Shown here piece after piece: positions 32,824 through 44,867 of a stretch of 64,000 bases of DNA (its first letter is position 1; the number at the start of each line of letters is the position of its first letter). The position numbers and the translations under genes are program-made. The notes under the pieces were generated by a model that worked only from the letters and a program-made list of their open reading frames with translations, did no database searches and had not been told where the DNA came from. Source of the DNA: Moniliella sp. 'wahieum' (taxonomy: Eukaryota; Basidiomycota; Moniliellomycetes; Moniliellales; Moniliellaceae); assembly GCA_003971905.1 (NCBI GenBank), contig RSEE01000025.1, positions 620,001 through 684,000 of the forward strand, given 5' to 3'.

Positions 32824-34295
32824 ATGCCACACCAATCCCTGTACGCGGAGATAGTCCGGGAGGAGTCGCCCGCCAGCGCAGAACGTGCAAAGCTGATGGA
32901 GCAGGTGGCCAATAAGTTAAATCTAACTGTAAGTTTGTGCCGGAATGATAATGTGCTTTCTATTCAACCCTTGAAACTGATATAAAATGATACAATCCAG
33001 ACGAAAGAGGATGGACTTCTCGTGTTAATGTACCTCGATTGGGATTGTGACCGTTTGGAACGATCCCTGTCGGTGTCTGGAATTGAAGAGCTGAAGAAAA
33101 CGCGGATTGGCGGACTGCCAGCCTGCGCCAGAACCGTCGCGAACAACAAGGACAATGAAACATTGTGGTGTTTGCTTGAATGGGTCTACGAGAGACGTCG
33201 ATGAGTCCGTCCTGGCAAGTGAGATGTGGCCACCGATACTGTACCAGCTGCTACCGTAACCTCATCCGGTCTAAAGTGGAGAGTGGTCATACGGGTCGGA
33301 TTCAGTGTATGGAACCATCCTGCGACCGTGTCCTCAGCATCCAGATGATCCAACAGGTGGGGGGTCCAAAATGTATGTCGCATTGATGGACAATATTGAT
33401 CGCATGTTGGTTAACAAGTCAACCCATCTGTGTTGGTGCCCTTACCCGGATTGTGACGAAGTGGTGGTCTACGATCATGGTAAACGTCACATCCCAACAA
33501 CTATGTCCAGTCCTGTGCGTTGTAACAAAGGCCACATCCGTTTTGCTTTGCTTGCGGCGAGGCGGTTCATGGGTGGCTCTCCTGCAATGAGATGCGAATC
33601 GCTCAGGGCATGTGCATCAACGTTCAAGAACGAGGCCGCATTGAGAATCACCTTCTTTCTCGCCAGTGGATCTGGAAAAATACCAGGCGCTGTCCTACAC
33701 CTGGATGTGGCGTCCCAATAGAAAAGAATGGAGGATGTGAAACCATTTATTGCAAGAAATGCCACCACGAGTTTAGTTGGGTATATTCACTTTCTCATCT
33801 GTATTATCCAATTGTTTCCGTTGCACCGTCAACGACTGTTGATCAGTTGGCTAATGAGGTCGCTGATCAAGAGGCGAGGTACAAACAGGAAGAAGCTCTG
33901 ATTCAAGCATTGTTACAGGGCTACGAAGAGGGGTCGGCGACTAGCACCCGGTCCGCACAGACCAATCTGTTGACTGATTTGAAGGCTACTCTACGAGACT
34001 GTCGCCTACAGGTGAAGTGGTGTTGTTTTTGGTCCTTGCTGCACCAAGGCGAAAAAACAAGGATCGTGACACAGGAGAAGAAGTGTTCTCGGCGCGTTTG
34101 CACAAGACTACATTGCTATTGGGCTCTCTGAATGAGCCCCCGCGTCGGAGCAACCGGATATCAGGCTCGCGGGAATCCAATATCACAGTGCGATACTTCT
34201 CTACAGCCACAGCCAAGAGTTTGAAGAGTGAGCTGGATGAGGTGCGTCGATCACAGCGGACATTCCTGCAGTATCTGGTTAAGGAGGCGTTGTGA
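32824..34295 (+). CDS. ariadne-like RBR (RING-IBR-RING) protein
   Basis: RBR proteins are E3 ubiquitin ligases that pass ubiquitin through a RING2 cysteine. Exon 1 (32824-32929) has the ariadne helix 'YAEIVREESPASAERAKLME', followed after a 71-nt intron (32930-33000, GTAAGT) by 'LLVLMYLDWDCDRLERSL', the UBA-like segment. RING1 reads 'HCGVCLNGS' and 'RCGHRYCTSCYRNLI'. It is followed by 'IQCMEPSCDRVLS', 'LCWCPYPDCDEVVVYD', the IBR 'CFACGEAVHGWLSCNE', and RING2 'RRCPTPGCGVPIEKNGGCE' with 'YCKKCHHEFSW'. Frame corrections are needed before RING1, inside RING1 near 33213, near 33372, and at a T4 run near 33535. A possible intron follows 'EFSW' (GTATAT to GATCAG, 33780-33846). The C-terminal part to 34295 ('LKSELDEVRRSQRTFLQYLV') needs another frame switch near 34010. 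RING2 lacks the His after the catalytic Cys and the usual final Cys pair. Confidence 0.82.
32930..33000 (+). other. intron of the RBR gene
   Basis: GTAAGT donor, CTGAT branch-like motif and CCAG acceptor. The splice joins 'NKLNLT' to 'TKEDGLLV'. Confidence 0.7.
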
Positions 34296-35308
34296 ACAAC
34301 ATTGAGGCCGCGGCTACCGGGTACTAAAAAAAGGCGAGTGTGAATGTTGTTGTGTATAAGTGGTGCGTGCGAAACATGACGAAGGTGTGCCAATAAAAAG
34401 CACATCACTCACTTTGGCTCTCCGTCATTTTTCTCCGAGAAGGCAAGCATATATGAAAACCCTCCTTCTGATCTTAGAGACCATCTGTCATCGAAGGTAT
34501 CTCTCGTCAGTACTAGTGTGTTACACCTACTAGTATATCCGCCGAACTATAGACCTGTAGGTTTTGCCTGCACCAACTGCGTCAACGTACCATCAGCCAG
34601 CAGCATTTACGTTATCCGATTATCGCCATTCCGACGCCATCCTCACTGGGACCTCTGAGTTGGGGCTGAGCTGAGCCTCAGCGCTGAGGTGAGACCGGTG
34701 AGGCCTGCAGGAGGCACAACAGGATTACGGATTGCTAGTGAGGTGTGCCACCTGCTTTGAACATTGCAGCGGGCTCCACTCTTATCGCCGGCGGCGTGCG
34801 GTCCGACATGTCTTGGGCGTGGCCGGGAGAAACCGGACGAGGCGTGGCAGCGGGCCGGTTGAGGGACACTGGAGTGGTGCCCGTGAGAAGGGGCGGGTGG
34901 GTCTTTGCGGTAGCATGGCGCCAGTGTGGGTGGCTGCGACGCACGGGCCCGTCCCTGTCCGTCCCTGCCCGACCCCGCTGGGTGGCCAAGAGACAGTGAC
35001 CGGGGTAACGGTAACCGTGTCGGGCAGGCGCGGGGCTGTGTCGTGCCCCGCACCCCACCGCTTCCCCCCCATCCCCGCCTCGTCCGGCGCTGCTGGGAGT
35101 AGGGTGAAATCACCGCGAAGCTTCAAGTCCAGCTGGAAGCGGGGAGGCGGCAGAGGGCGCAGCAGCAGCAGCGGCAGCGCGTTGCTGGCGCCGTGAAACT
35201 TGATATGCCTTGAAGCTTGAGGGTGCACCATTCCGGTCGCTTTCCCAGCCCGTGTGTTCTCTCCCCTCTTCCACCAACCTCGCCAACCTCGCCCCGATCC
35301 CCGCCGCC
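34296..35308. other. intergenic, FBPase upstream region
   Basis: It contains GAGCCTCAGCGCTGAGG-type palindromes near 34670 and a GC-rich stretch whose open frames on both strands cancel each other. No gene is seen. Confidence 0.5.
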
Positions 35309-36451
35309 ATGACTGCCGACTACTTCCCCCCTGAGACCGACATCATCACCCTCACGCGCTGGGTGTTGCAGTCGGAGATTGAGGCGCGCAAGACTCACGA
35401 GCACGTCACCGGCGATCTGACCATCCTGCTCACCGCGCTCCAAACCACGTGCAAGTTCATCGAGTCCAACGTGCGCAAGGCGCGTCTCATCAACCTCGTC
35501 GGCCTCGCTGGAGCCGAGAACGTGCAAGGGGAAGACCAAAAGAAGCTCGACGTGCTCAGCAACGAGATTATGGTCAACGCCCTCCGTGCTAGCGGCAAGA
35601 CTGCGGTGCTCGTGTCGGAGGAGGTGGACGAGGCTATCTTTGTCAAGGACTCGCCCAAGGCCACTGTCGGGCGCTACTGTGTCGTGTTTGACCCTCTCGA
35701 CGGCAGTTCCAACATTGATGCCGGTGTCAACATTGGCACCATCTTTGGTATCTACGCCGTCAAGCCCGGTAGCAAAGGGACACTGGCGGATGTGCTCCGC
35801 CCCGGCAACGAGATGGTAGCTGCCGGCTACTGCATGTACGGCTCTTCGGCCAACCTGGTCCTTACCACAGGAAATGGGGTAAATGGGTTCACGCTTGATA
35901 ATGCTCTGGGCGAGTTCATCCTCACCCACCCTAACATTAAGATCCCTCCTCGCGGAAAGATCTACTCTATCAACGAGGGGAATGCCGCATATACGACAAG
36001 CCCACCCTCAAGTACTCGACCATGTCAAGTTTCCCAAGGACGGCCGCAAGCCCTACTCAGCTCGCTACATTGGCTCGATGGTGGCTGATGTGCATCGCAC
36101 CTTGCTGTACGGGGGCCTCTTTGGCTACCCAGCGGACAGCAAGAGTAAGTCGGGCAAGCTGCGCATTTTGTACGAGGCGTTCCCCATGTCGTTCCTAGTG
36201 GAGCAGGTATGTCTCTTCCTTTTTTGTACTTGCACAGGTCAATACTAATACACTTTCCATCTCTCCAGGCTGGCGGCAAGTCCACGACGGGCACCAAGCG
36301 GGTAATGGACATCCAGCCGGATGGCATCCACTCCCGCACGGGCATCTTCTTGGTTCAAGGAGGATGTGGAAGAGCTGTACGTATTCTTCACCCTATTGCC
36401 TTTGGCACATCCTAACTTCTGTTGTCCAGCGAGTCGTTTTACAAGGCGTAA
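35309..36451 (+). CDS. FBP1: fructose-1,6-bisphosphatase
   Basis: The key cytosolic gluconeogenic enzyme (fructose-1,6-bisphosphate to fructose-6-phosphate), about 343 aa. The N-terminal '[13 protein letters not shown]' is typical of fungal enzymes. The Mg-binding/active site reads '[20 protein letters not shown]' and the substrate loop '[18 protein letters not shown]'. '[18 protein letters not shown]' and '[17 protein letters not shown]' match the conserved C-terminal domain, ending 'ESFYKA'. Introns are 36207-36268 (GTATGT, CTAAT branch) and 36377-36429 (GTACGT). Four single bases are missing: two near 35993-36015 (in '[18 protein letters not shown]') and two near 36350-36360 ('GIFLGSREDVEEL', both in G runs). 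With these the exon sum is exactly divisible by three. The first 690 nt are error-free. Confidence 0.94.
36207..36268 (+). other. intron 1 of FBP1
   Basis: 62 nt, GTATGT donor, ATACTAATAC branch region and CTCCAG acceptor, phase 0 between V-E-Q and A-G-G. Confidence 0.85.
36377..36429 (+). other. intron 2 of FBP1
   Basis: 53 nt, GTACGT donor, CCTAACTTC branch and GTCCAG acceptor. It leaves a 22-nt last exon. Confidence 0.85.
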
Positions 36452-37236
36452 GATAACGTTCCACCGTTTGGTCCCCATCATACCTTCAAGAGGGGCCATG
36501 AGTGTTCTTGACAACTGCTTGTGTCACTCATCTTTCCTTCCTCTCCTTCCATGGCACATGCAACAGATAGCCTTCTTGACATGCATGACAGTGATTTTTT
36601 ACGCACTGTGGTTCACAAAGTTTGATGACTTCTTGGGAAGAGCCTGTTGGAAGAGGTAAGGAAAAACTATTATAAGTTAAGATAGAAGGGTTCCATGTCT
36701 GCTCACACTCTTCTCGCTCGAAAGCGTGTTCGTTGCATGCCACACATCATGTCCTCTTCCACCGTTTCGGAGCTAAAATAATACTTTTCCAGTCAAGAAA
36801 AGCACTGCTGCTTGCCTTTGATCCTGAAAAAACTTTGCTGCTTTGTCTTGAGAGCGCGGGGCAATGTCCACATGTCATCAACACATCTCTACTATATCTC
36901 CAAAACACGCATAATGTGACCAAACAACACAGCTTTGGTGGCTCACCTCCACACCCTCTTGCCCTTTTCCTCCTGGCGGTTCCCCGCAGCCTACCTCGTC
37001 CACCCCACCGCCACGTTTTAGAGTGGATTCTCCCTCGGCACTCACGTTACGCTCACGCTCTCTTTTTCCCTCGTATTGCTCTCTTCTTCTCATCCGTCCC
37101 ACCACCACCAATCCTGTCCTGTGTTTTCCTTCATCTCCTCCTGACTACGACCCTCGATGTGACCCAGAAAAGGTACTCTCCTCTCGCTCTCATCCGATCC
37201 CTGGTCTCAGGGCACCACCTGAAGACGCATCTAGAC
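36452..37236. other. intergenic, pyrimidine-rich cyclin promoter
   Basis: No gene is seen. Pyrimidine content rises from about 36950 towards the cyclin start. Confidence 0.5.
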
Positions 37237-39427
37237 ATGTCTTTACCAAGAAGAAGACTCAAGCTCGACTTCATCCAGCTTCATTCCTTCCATCTCACTG
37301 CACAATGGGGACCTGGTCGAGTTCCTCTCCCGCCCTCTGACCAATGAAACAATCGGTATGTATCTATGGTTTTCCATGTTCAACCCGAGGATGCTGCGAA
37401 CATTAACCTACTAACTCCCCCACCTGATCAGAGTATGTAGCGTCCCGGGTATCTTCGCTTCTCTCGCAAGACGGCAATAAGAAGGTCAACAAGTCCGACT
37501 TGGATACGAAGACGGTGGAACTCGAGAAAGAGCAGGCCGACGCTATGGACCTCTTCTCTTTCTCTTCTCCCTCGCCGACCCATACGCGCAGGGCGTCTAC
37601 CCCATCTCCATCTAACCCAAGTCGATTGGAGCCCCACATGGTTCTCCCGGACCTAGAGTGCTGGTTGTGGCACTTGACCCAACAGTCCGGTGCATCCGCA
37701 TCCACCGTGATGGTAGCACTGGTCTACATTGAGCGGGCACGACCTGCCTTATCCCAATGCACTTCGCGCCTGCCCACCAATGCTTATTGCCACCGCATCC
37801 TTCTCGCCGCCTTGGTTGTGGCAGCCAAGATGACTCATGACCGAGCACTGAATAATAGTGTGTGGGCACAACATTCCGACTTGTTTGTCACGCAGGACGT
37901 GAATCGGATGGAGGTTCAGTTACTGCAATTGATCAATTACCGTTTGGTCGTGAACGAGGACCAGTTGCTTCAGACGTGGTGGCCCGGCCATGGTCATGGT
38001 GCTCAGCCCACCCCTCGGCGAGTGCCACAGTTCCTTATCCGCTTGTGCGGACTTGCAGGCCAAGCCGGCGGGACGCGCACGATCAGAGGCGAGTTTGAGG
38101 GACAAACGGGGGCGAGATATAGCCACGGATCGGTCTCCAGCGTCGGACGACGCCACCCACTAATGGAACCCGCGTCCTCAGCCACACCTCGATTGGCCTC
38201 GACCCAACAGCAAGCAAACCAGTCCGAATGCGGACCTGGGCCGGAACCGATCGGCCACGCTGCCGAAAGAAGGCTTCGGCTAGGCACATGGCCCTCATGC
38301 TCCCGCCCGGCTTGTTCTCAGGGCCTGGTATCCTGCCTTTCGTTTTCTCTCGCTGTTTTCCCCCCGGAACGAGCTCTGTCCGCGCTGGAAACGTCCCCAA
38401 AACAGGGGGGCCCAGCTCCATTGATGCTATTCAGTACGGCAAACGCGGCATGGTCTGCTCCCCCAATGATGATGAGGATTGTTCGCCTCGTCCCGAGAGA
38501 AAAGTCAAGGGCAGTCCAAAGGCCGAAGGGTTGCCAACTATCAAGGCTAATATGGAGCATGTTGCCCTGATGAACTTTCCGGAAGATAAGGGCAGAACGA
38601 ATGTCACTTCCTGTACAGAAGGAAACGCGAAAAATAACACCTCGGTTGAGCAACAAACGAAGACGAGGCGGATCTCTCCCCTCCCCTCCCGTCACGCCAA
38701 CGAGCATGGTCAACCCTGTTCTGAAGAAAAAGAACGAACCAGGGGGGCAAGGGAACCTGACCCTCCCTCATATGTGTCCGACTCCCACCCGCGTCTTTCT
38801 TTCTTTCCTGTCACACCGGCCTTACCTACCGCTCTATCGCGCCCTCCTACTGGTCATCCCACCTCGCCCCGCATACCCCCGTGCAAACATACGTGGCGCA
38901 CCAAACACCATCTTCACTCCCCCAACCTTGGACGCCGCCACGTAACAATGACAAGGGCGTGGAAGACTCCGACGAGACGTCGTCCTCTCCTGACCACGTT
39001 CCGCAGCATGCCTCACCTCGTTCCTTCGTCGGTCTTTTCCACCACGGATGGTTCGGCACTTGCACCCGCACCCGCACCCGCACCTGCACATGTTCCTGAT
39101 CCTGCTCCTGCAGTCGCTCGCACTGGCCCTCATACGGCCTCCGCTGCTCATATGCAAGAGCAACACCCATGTCCCCTCTCGCACTCGTACTCTAGCTGGG
39201 CGGTCCGAGCACGCTTCAAATTGTGCTTTCCGCTTGGTATAGAGGAAAAACGAGAAGAAGAAGAATGTCAACCGCCTGCCCCACAAGCTGTATTAGAAGA
39301 AGAAGCGGAACCCCATACACTTCCACACCAGCGCCACGCCCCCCCTTGGCGCGGGCTGAAAGCCAAGGCATCAGCCTTGGAGTTGCGTACCGCCGCTCGA
39401 TGGCGGTCATTGGTGCAACATTATTGA
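37237..39427 (+). CDS. Pcl/Pho80-type cyclin
   Basis: Pcl cyclins partner Pho85-type CDKs. Exon 1 ends 'DLVEFLSRPLTNETI'. A 76-nt intron (37356-37431, GTATGT, CTACTAAC branch, TCAG) follows, then 'EYVASRVSSLLSQDGNKK'. The cyclin box is clear: 'VMVALVYIERARPALSQ', 'YCHRILLAALVVAAKMTHDR', 'WAQHSDLFVTQDVNRMEVQL' and 'LQLINYRLVVNEDQLL', with spacing as in fungal Pcl proteins. Before the box lies an unusual Ser/Pro insertion (SFSSPSPTHTRRASTPSPS). One frame correction is needed in exon 1 near 37304 ('A-N-G-D-L'). The C-terminal half is low in complexity: 'LPSPPVTPTS' near 38690 and an Ala-Pro repeat near 39060-39090 can be read only by switching frames. The 3' boundary is therefore a guess; the last plausible stop is 39427. 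Confidence 0.72.
37356..37431 (+). other. intron of the cyclin gene
   Basis: 76 nt with a textbook branch CTACTAACTC, GTATGT donor and ATCAG acceptor. Joining restores N-E-T-I-E-Y-V-A. Confidence 0.8.
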
Positions 39428-40610
39428 TGTTCCCACAAAACCGGGGGTAAATAAAGGACAAAAAGCGATTGTGAGCCTAGAGGTCGATGCATCAATTATC
39501 ACACAGGTCGTAGATCCATCTATGGGGTGTGCCAATGATTTGCCTCCCCGCCATTTTCTACAGTGCAGCCCTGCACGTTTCCTCATTTCTTGCCCTCTCT
39601 CTTCAGCCTTCCTCGTTTATTTATCGTTTCCTGCTTGTCTTTTCTTTTTTGCTCCTTGATGTTTATATACGTTGCGGTTTCTAGGTGTTGACTGTGATCT
39701 TGCGGCACCCAGTCGGCAGACCAGGATCGCTTCGGTTCCATCAGCTTCCACGCTGATGGGTATCGCCCCAAGGTAGCACTGATACCCCTGCGCCCTGAAT
39801 TCTCTCGTGTGTGCGCCTCACTGGCCAGTGCCTTAGTAGTCTGGCCTCTTAAGTATATATAGATGCCTTTGCACCCACAAACCCTATACTCTGGCAACAA
39901 TCACACCTTCTCATCCTTCTGCCCATTCGGCTATATGGCGGAGAAATGGTATGTGGCATGCGACCCTGTTACATGGAGACATTTCTCAGTCCCTCCGTCT
40001 CTTGCCCGATATTCTCTTCGTAGTTACCCTGGTCATACCGACCATCCTTGGATCCGTCCTACTCAGCCAATCTGGGTCCGATTGAGCTGGGGACTAAACC
40101 GAGCGCTTCTCCTGCCCTTGCTCTACTACAATCTGGGACAGATGCCCCTCAGCTCGGCCTTCTTTTTGAACATGGATGTTGGGTGGTATGCAGTGGACGT
40201 GGTGACCGGTGAGGATTAGCGCCCACATTAACTCGCCTGGGCGTTTGCGTGCGACCATTGAACCATCTGAACTCATCTCACAAGTTCCGCCACAGTGCGG
40301 TCTTTCTAACCAAGGTCCTTCGCCTACATGTTGTGGATGCTTTACTTTTGAAGATGGTTGCATGGATGAAGTTGTGATCGTTGCAGATCCAGCCAATAGC
40401 AGGACATGGGAATAGGAATGGAGTAGGTACATGCAGAGGAGCAATGCTGGGAGAGGTAGAGGCAATGTCTGTGGGGAGGAGAGGATGGGCAATAAGGGGG
40501 GAGGGAGAGCAAGCCGATGCACCAAGCATAACCGACGAGATGGGTCCAGCTGAGCAACGCACACACGGGAACCGAACAAAAGCCGGTGCGTATAGCATGT
40601 AGCAACACGC
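39428..40610. other. interval with one doubtful small gene
   Basis: Apart from the open frame at 39935-40219 no gene is seen. The right end is the 3' flank of the minus-strand wall-protein gene. Confidence 0.45.
39935..40219 (+). CDS. doubtful small ORF, 94 aa
   Basis: The frame begins MAEKWYVACDPVTW and ends GWYAVDVVTGED. A TATATATA box lies at 39854-39861, about 75 nt upstream of the ATG, with a CAATCACACC-type leader between. Composition is protein-like (many W/Y) with a hydrophobic stretch 'ALLLPLLYYNLGQ'. The family is not recognised. A GTGAGG near the stop could be a donor for a further exon. It may be chance. Confidence 0.25.
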   Translation: MAEKWYVACDPVTWRHFSVPPSLARYSLRSYPGHTDHPWIRPTQPIWVRLSWGLNRALLLPLLYYNLGQMPLSSAFFLNMDVGWYAVDVVTGED

Positions 40611-41189
40611 TTACGCCCACGAAGGCTTGGGCACAATCTTGAACTTGCCACTAGCGTTGCCCGAGTCACCAAAGACGATGACAATGTAGTCGCTACGGGT
40701 GGTCAGGCCGTCTGGGAGTTTGACGATCGTGTGGCCCCGGCCAATGGGGATGTTGGCGTCGGTGGTGAGCAGGTCCCACTCCTCGTGCAGGCTGCCGGTG
40801 CCGTCGTCGTAGCCGAGCTTGATGGCAACGGGGCCGTTGAGGTTCGCACCCTCGGGGGCAGAAGACACGTCCCTGTCAGGAGCAAAGCGGGTCTGGTTAG
40901 CACCTATCCGAAACGAACACTCTGAGAGAGGAGCGGGGAGAGACGAACCATTTGATCACTGTCGGCACGCCGGAAACAAAAGTCTCGCCCGCAGCAGGTT
41001 GGGTGATGCTGGGGTCCCAGACGATGCGCTCCTGCAGGTCAGCGCGCGCGTCCAACTGCTCAGACCAGGCGCCGCCAGAAAGCGCGCCCAACTCGCGCGC
41101 GGCAAGCTTGTCCTGGGGGGCACAGTGAGGGCCAGGGCGGAAGCGGCGGAGGCCAGAGCGGCGAGGGGGAGGAAGGAGGCAAACTTCAT
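40611..41189 (-). CDS. secreted Kre9/Knh1-domain protein
   Basis: A small extracellular protein (about 167 aa) with the Ser-Thr-rich GPI-type/Kre9-Knh1 N-terminal domain found in fungal wall proteins linked to beta-1,6-glucan. The signal peptide is MKFASFLPLAALASAASALA. The domain begins 'WDPSITQPAAGETF' with 'VPTVIKWDVSS' at the splice, continues 'GPVAIKLGY' and 'HEEWDLLTTDANIPIGRG', and ends with the family signature 'DYIVIVFGDSGNASGKFKI'. No GPI-anchor signal or Ser/Thr tail follows, so it is probably soluble or wall-bound. The intron is 40873-40948 (GTTCGT donor, GACAG acceptor). One C is missing from a C6 run near 41115 ('TVPPQDKLAARELGAL'); with it the total is 168 codons. TTTTATA at 41286-41292 is a TATA box on this strand. 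Confidence 0.85.
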
Positions 41190-41285
41190 GCTGGAAGAGG
41201 GGAGTGGTAGACGCGGAGAGAGAAGTGCGATGAGAGGCGGATGGATGTGGGAGTTGGGAGAGAGACGCGTGGGAGGAGGTCTGGG

Positions 41286-41292
41286 TTTTATA
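41286..41292 (-). promoter_or_regulatory. TATA box of the Kre9/Knh1-type gene
   Basis: TATAAAA on the minus strand, about 97 nt upstream of the ATG at 41189. Confidence 0.55.
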
Positions 41293-42537
41293 GGGCCTCT
41301 GTAGCCCGCCCCCCAGCTGGACTATTCGGGTGGATGTCAGCGGCGTGAGATCTGGGCGAGGAGAGTGGGCTGGTGCGGCGGCCGTGGAGGGAGGCAGAGA
41401 GCGTGGCAGTGCGAAGGAGTGGGGCGATTTGGGCGTTACGCATTACGCGTTACGCAGAAAGGCAGGTCTCAGCGTTGGGGCCCGGGGCGAGTCAATGAGA
41501 GCACTGCGCCAGTGTGGGGGCGTCGGAGTTGCGCGCAGGAGGGTGAGACTCGTGTGATGCAATTGTCGATCCTCGGGCGGCTCTAGTGTGGGCTGGTGCG
41601 AGCTGGTGTGGGCTTGGGCGAGCTGGTGCGAGCTGATGCCGGCAACGGGGACAGTCTCACACGGTGCGCCACGTCCGTCTTGGCTTCCGCCACGCTAGCC
41701 CACTGGCACCGTGCCGGGCAGGGCGCCTCAGCCTGCCTGCCGCTCAGCGCTCAGCAGCCTTAGTGCACTGCGCACGGAGCCACTCAGGCGCAGCGCCAGC
41801 GCTCAGCAAGCGTTATGCCATGCAGGAGCTGCTGGGGCGTGGAGCGAGCCTCAGCGCCTCAGCCGCTTCCCGCGGGCATCCCCGGAGGTGACGTCATGCG
41901 GTTGTCCTGTCGTCGGACGTCCGCATGCTTTCCAGCAAACCAAACAAACGATCTTACAGCCCAACGCCCACTCTCACAACACTATTACACGCCCACACCG
42001 CCCACCCCAGACGGTGCCCACCTATTTCTCGCATTCTGCCTCCTCCCGTCAGCAACCACAACACTCAGCCACACTGGCATTGCCCCTCCGCCAGTGCGCT
42101 GCAGACTGGTGGGCATGCGGTATGTCAGCAGCACATGGTTAGATTGGCATACTCGACCGCACAGTACCTATCTGGCAAAAAACTCAGTACTCCTGCATTT
42201 CTGCTTGCCGCAGAGGCCGTGGAAGATTTCGGTAGATCGAAGAAATGCGCAGGGCTGCGAACCCGAGCGTTGTAGGGGTTAGGCCTTAGGGCCTCAGCTT
42301 GAGGCACCTCATGTATTAGCCTATGGGAGTGGGACGATGGATTTCCACAGTTCAGACCACACCGTTGCTTTCTCTCTTTGTTCTTGAATGCGTGTTGCGA
42401 GCTTTGCTCAGCCTCAGCTGCCACTCAGCGCCAGGACAGAGCTTGGCTGGCTTGACTACTAGTTAGACTGGCTTGACTAGCTGACTGGCTTTATTATAGC
42501 CTGACTTGCAGTGGCTCTTGGCGTTGCCGTCACAACT

Positions 42538-42592
42538 TGTGGCCCTGGTTGGCCCTGGTTGGCCTGGTTGGCCCTGGTTGACCTGGTTGTAC
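42538..42592 (+). repeat. GGCCCTGGTT minisatellite
   Basis: About five copies of a 10-bp unit, with a 9-bp variant and GACCTGGTT at the end. Confidence 0.85.
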
Positions 42593-43119
42593 CACGACAG
42601 GCAGGACTCGGCCGAGCTGGAATAGACACTACCTCCATGCCGCGCCCCTTGCATTCCCTCCTTGGGATCGGCGGCTCCACAGGGCTCCACCTGTCGACCC
42701 CCGACACTTGTGGTGTTTTGAGATATCATGTCGATCATGCATGATTGCTTCCACCATGCATCATCGGTCGCCCTTCCATGCGTCATGCATCATATATCAC
42801 CCCTCTCTAATCTACCATTCAATCACACGAACAACAACGGTGATGCGAACAGTGCTGGAAGACCATCCTCCCAAGAGTGGATCCCAAGCTTGTCCGCTTC
42901 GTCCGGGACATACCAATTTAATGTGCCGGTTGTTGTGGAAGAAGAGGAAACACGGTCAAGGCAGGGGAAGAGATGGTGTGGATGCAATCAGTCTCGGGAG
43001 GCAGCCCGGAGGCTCAACAGGAAGGGGCGGAACAGAGGCGGAACGGGCCGCTTCGCACAAACCTGCTGGCGAACTCTCGATTGGGTTGATACACGAGCGA
43101 ACCACACACTGTACGCCGA

Positions 43120-43159
43120 ATGAGCAAGCCCGGTAGAGAATGAGCAAGCCCGGTAGACG
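43120..43159 (+). repeat. 20-bp perfect tandem duplication
   Basis: The unit GAATGAGCAAGCCCGGTAGA occurs twice head to tail. Confidence 0.9.
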
Positions 43160-44867
43160 TGGTCGTTTGTTGCCCTTGCTTGAAGTTCCACAAAACCTAT
43201 GAATTTTCAAAAAAGGAAAGTGTGCACAGGGGAGATAGAGCCGAGGCAGAGGCTGAGAGAGGAGAGAAAAGAGATACCAGAAGGAGGGCCAAAAAAGGGA
43301 AAAGCCAGTCGAAATCATGAGACACAAAGAGGGGTAGTAAGAGTCATATGGGTCGTCATATATACCCAAAAGGGAAGAATGGAACCGACTGACTCAAGCT
43401 CGCGCCAATTTTCAACTCTGCATCATCACGTTGTCCATCTGGCTCAATTCGCTTTCCGTTTTGCTCGTGCTCCCTATCCGATACCTGTTACTTAGTATTT
43501 TCTACCACGAACGAGCTCGTGCCGCCATTCTCCCCATCTCTGGCTGTGCATTGGTCTCCCTCGGGTAGCCCCGACTGTTATGATAGAGTGTGCTGCTGAC
43601 GTTTTGTACCGTGAACCCCCCCTCCCTCCGGTACTACAGGCGCCCGGGACAAATCCTGATGTCATCATAGTAGTGGTGGCTATGGACGAGACATGACACC
43701 TCTCAGTTCTCCACGATCGGCAATAGGCTTTCGGCAGGATCTCTCACTGTGTTCCGTCGTACCGTAGCCTGGTGCAAAAGGTCACCGTGGACTCAACTCT
43801 ACCTGGGGTCGTCTGTGATGCAACCTTTTTTCGGGTTCAGCAGTGCCCCTCTCAGCGCGACCGACAGAGCACCGTCGCAAGCGGATGAATCGATGGGTAC
43901 ACTATGGTCCCACAAGGAAAATGATACCCCCCCACCCTAGTCTCCTATATCTTCTCCGCTCGTTATAAATAGCAAAAAGAATATCGCTCTAACCCTCTCC
44001 TTATTGTTTCCCGACAATGACAATAATTGTCCCCTCTCATCAACCCACGCACCTTACGCCTCTCCGTTTGCTATACTGTGCCCACAGTAAGAGATCCGAC
44101 GGATCAAAGGTGTGATTCTTACTCTAGTCTCTGCTATGAGACTTGGTACAGGACCCCTTCCTTGGACTGGGAAAAGCTTTCCGTTCAACACCCGGTCTTC
44201 TTGTGATTTGTAGGAGAAGAGCTCGTCCTTTTGTTTTTTGTTGTGGTTCCGTGGGGGGGGTACAGTATAGAGGGAAGGGGCTGCGCTCCTCCTCTGAGAA
44301 GAAGGCTCCGGATTGATGACGGAAAGCGCCGTAAGGGTGGGAGCCATCGCCAGTATTAGCTGTTTGAAAATGTTGTCCGTGGCGGTGTGGCGGGTGCATT
44401 CTCCTCTGTTAAAGGAGGAACTAACAGGATCACCTAAAGAAGTTAGGGCGGCCAGGGAAACTGTGCTGGACCGATACCAAGGGGGACCCCCTGAGGGTGC
44501 ATGAAGTCTCCAACACATGGCCCACATATGGCCGGCCGTCAACGTCATATGAACAGAAGATGTATTGTGGTGACCGGTGAACGTGCTTGATTGAGATTTA
44601 ATATGACCAAAACAGAACATACGAACCGTAGTAGCCGCCACGAGACTTCGCCATCGATCATGTTCTCACGGTAAGAAAGACCATTCATATGGTGTGTTGG
44701 TGAGTAGGTCACTATACTGCAGCTCACAATACAATAAACGGGTCATCTCGATACCCAATGCGTTAGAGGTGGTATCACAGAACCGTGTATGTGGCTCATC
44801 CGATTGACCGTCCAAGGATATATGTACCGTTAAAGTATATGTAGGGACGGGCCCCACTTCGTGCGGC

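Noticed and set aside
44054-44641. 195-codon open frame on -
   Set aside because: One such length is expected by chance in this amount of sequence. It has no recognisable motif, though it lies next to the coding-like repeat at 44666-45140.
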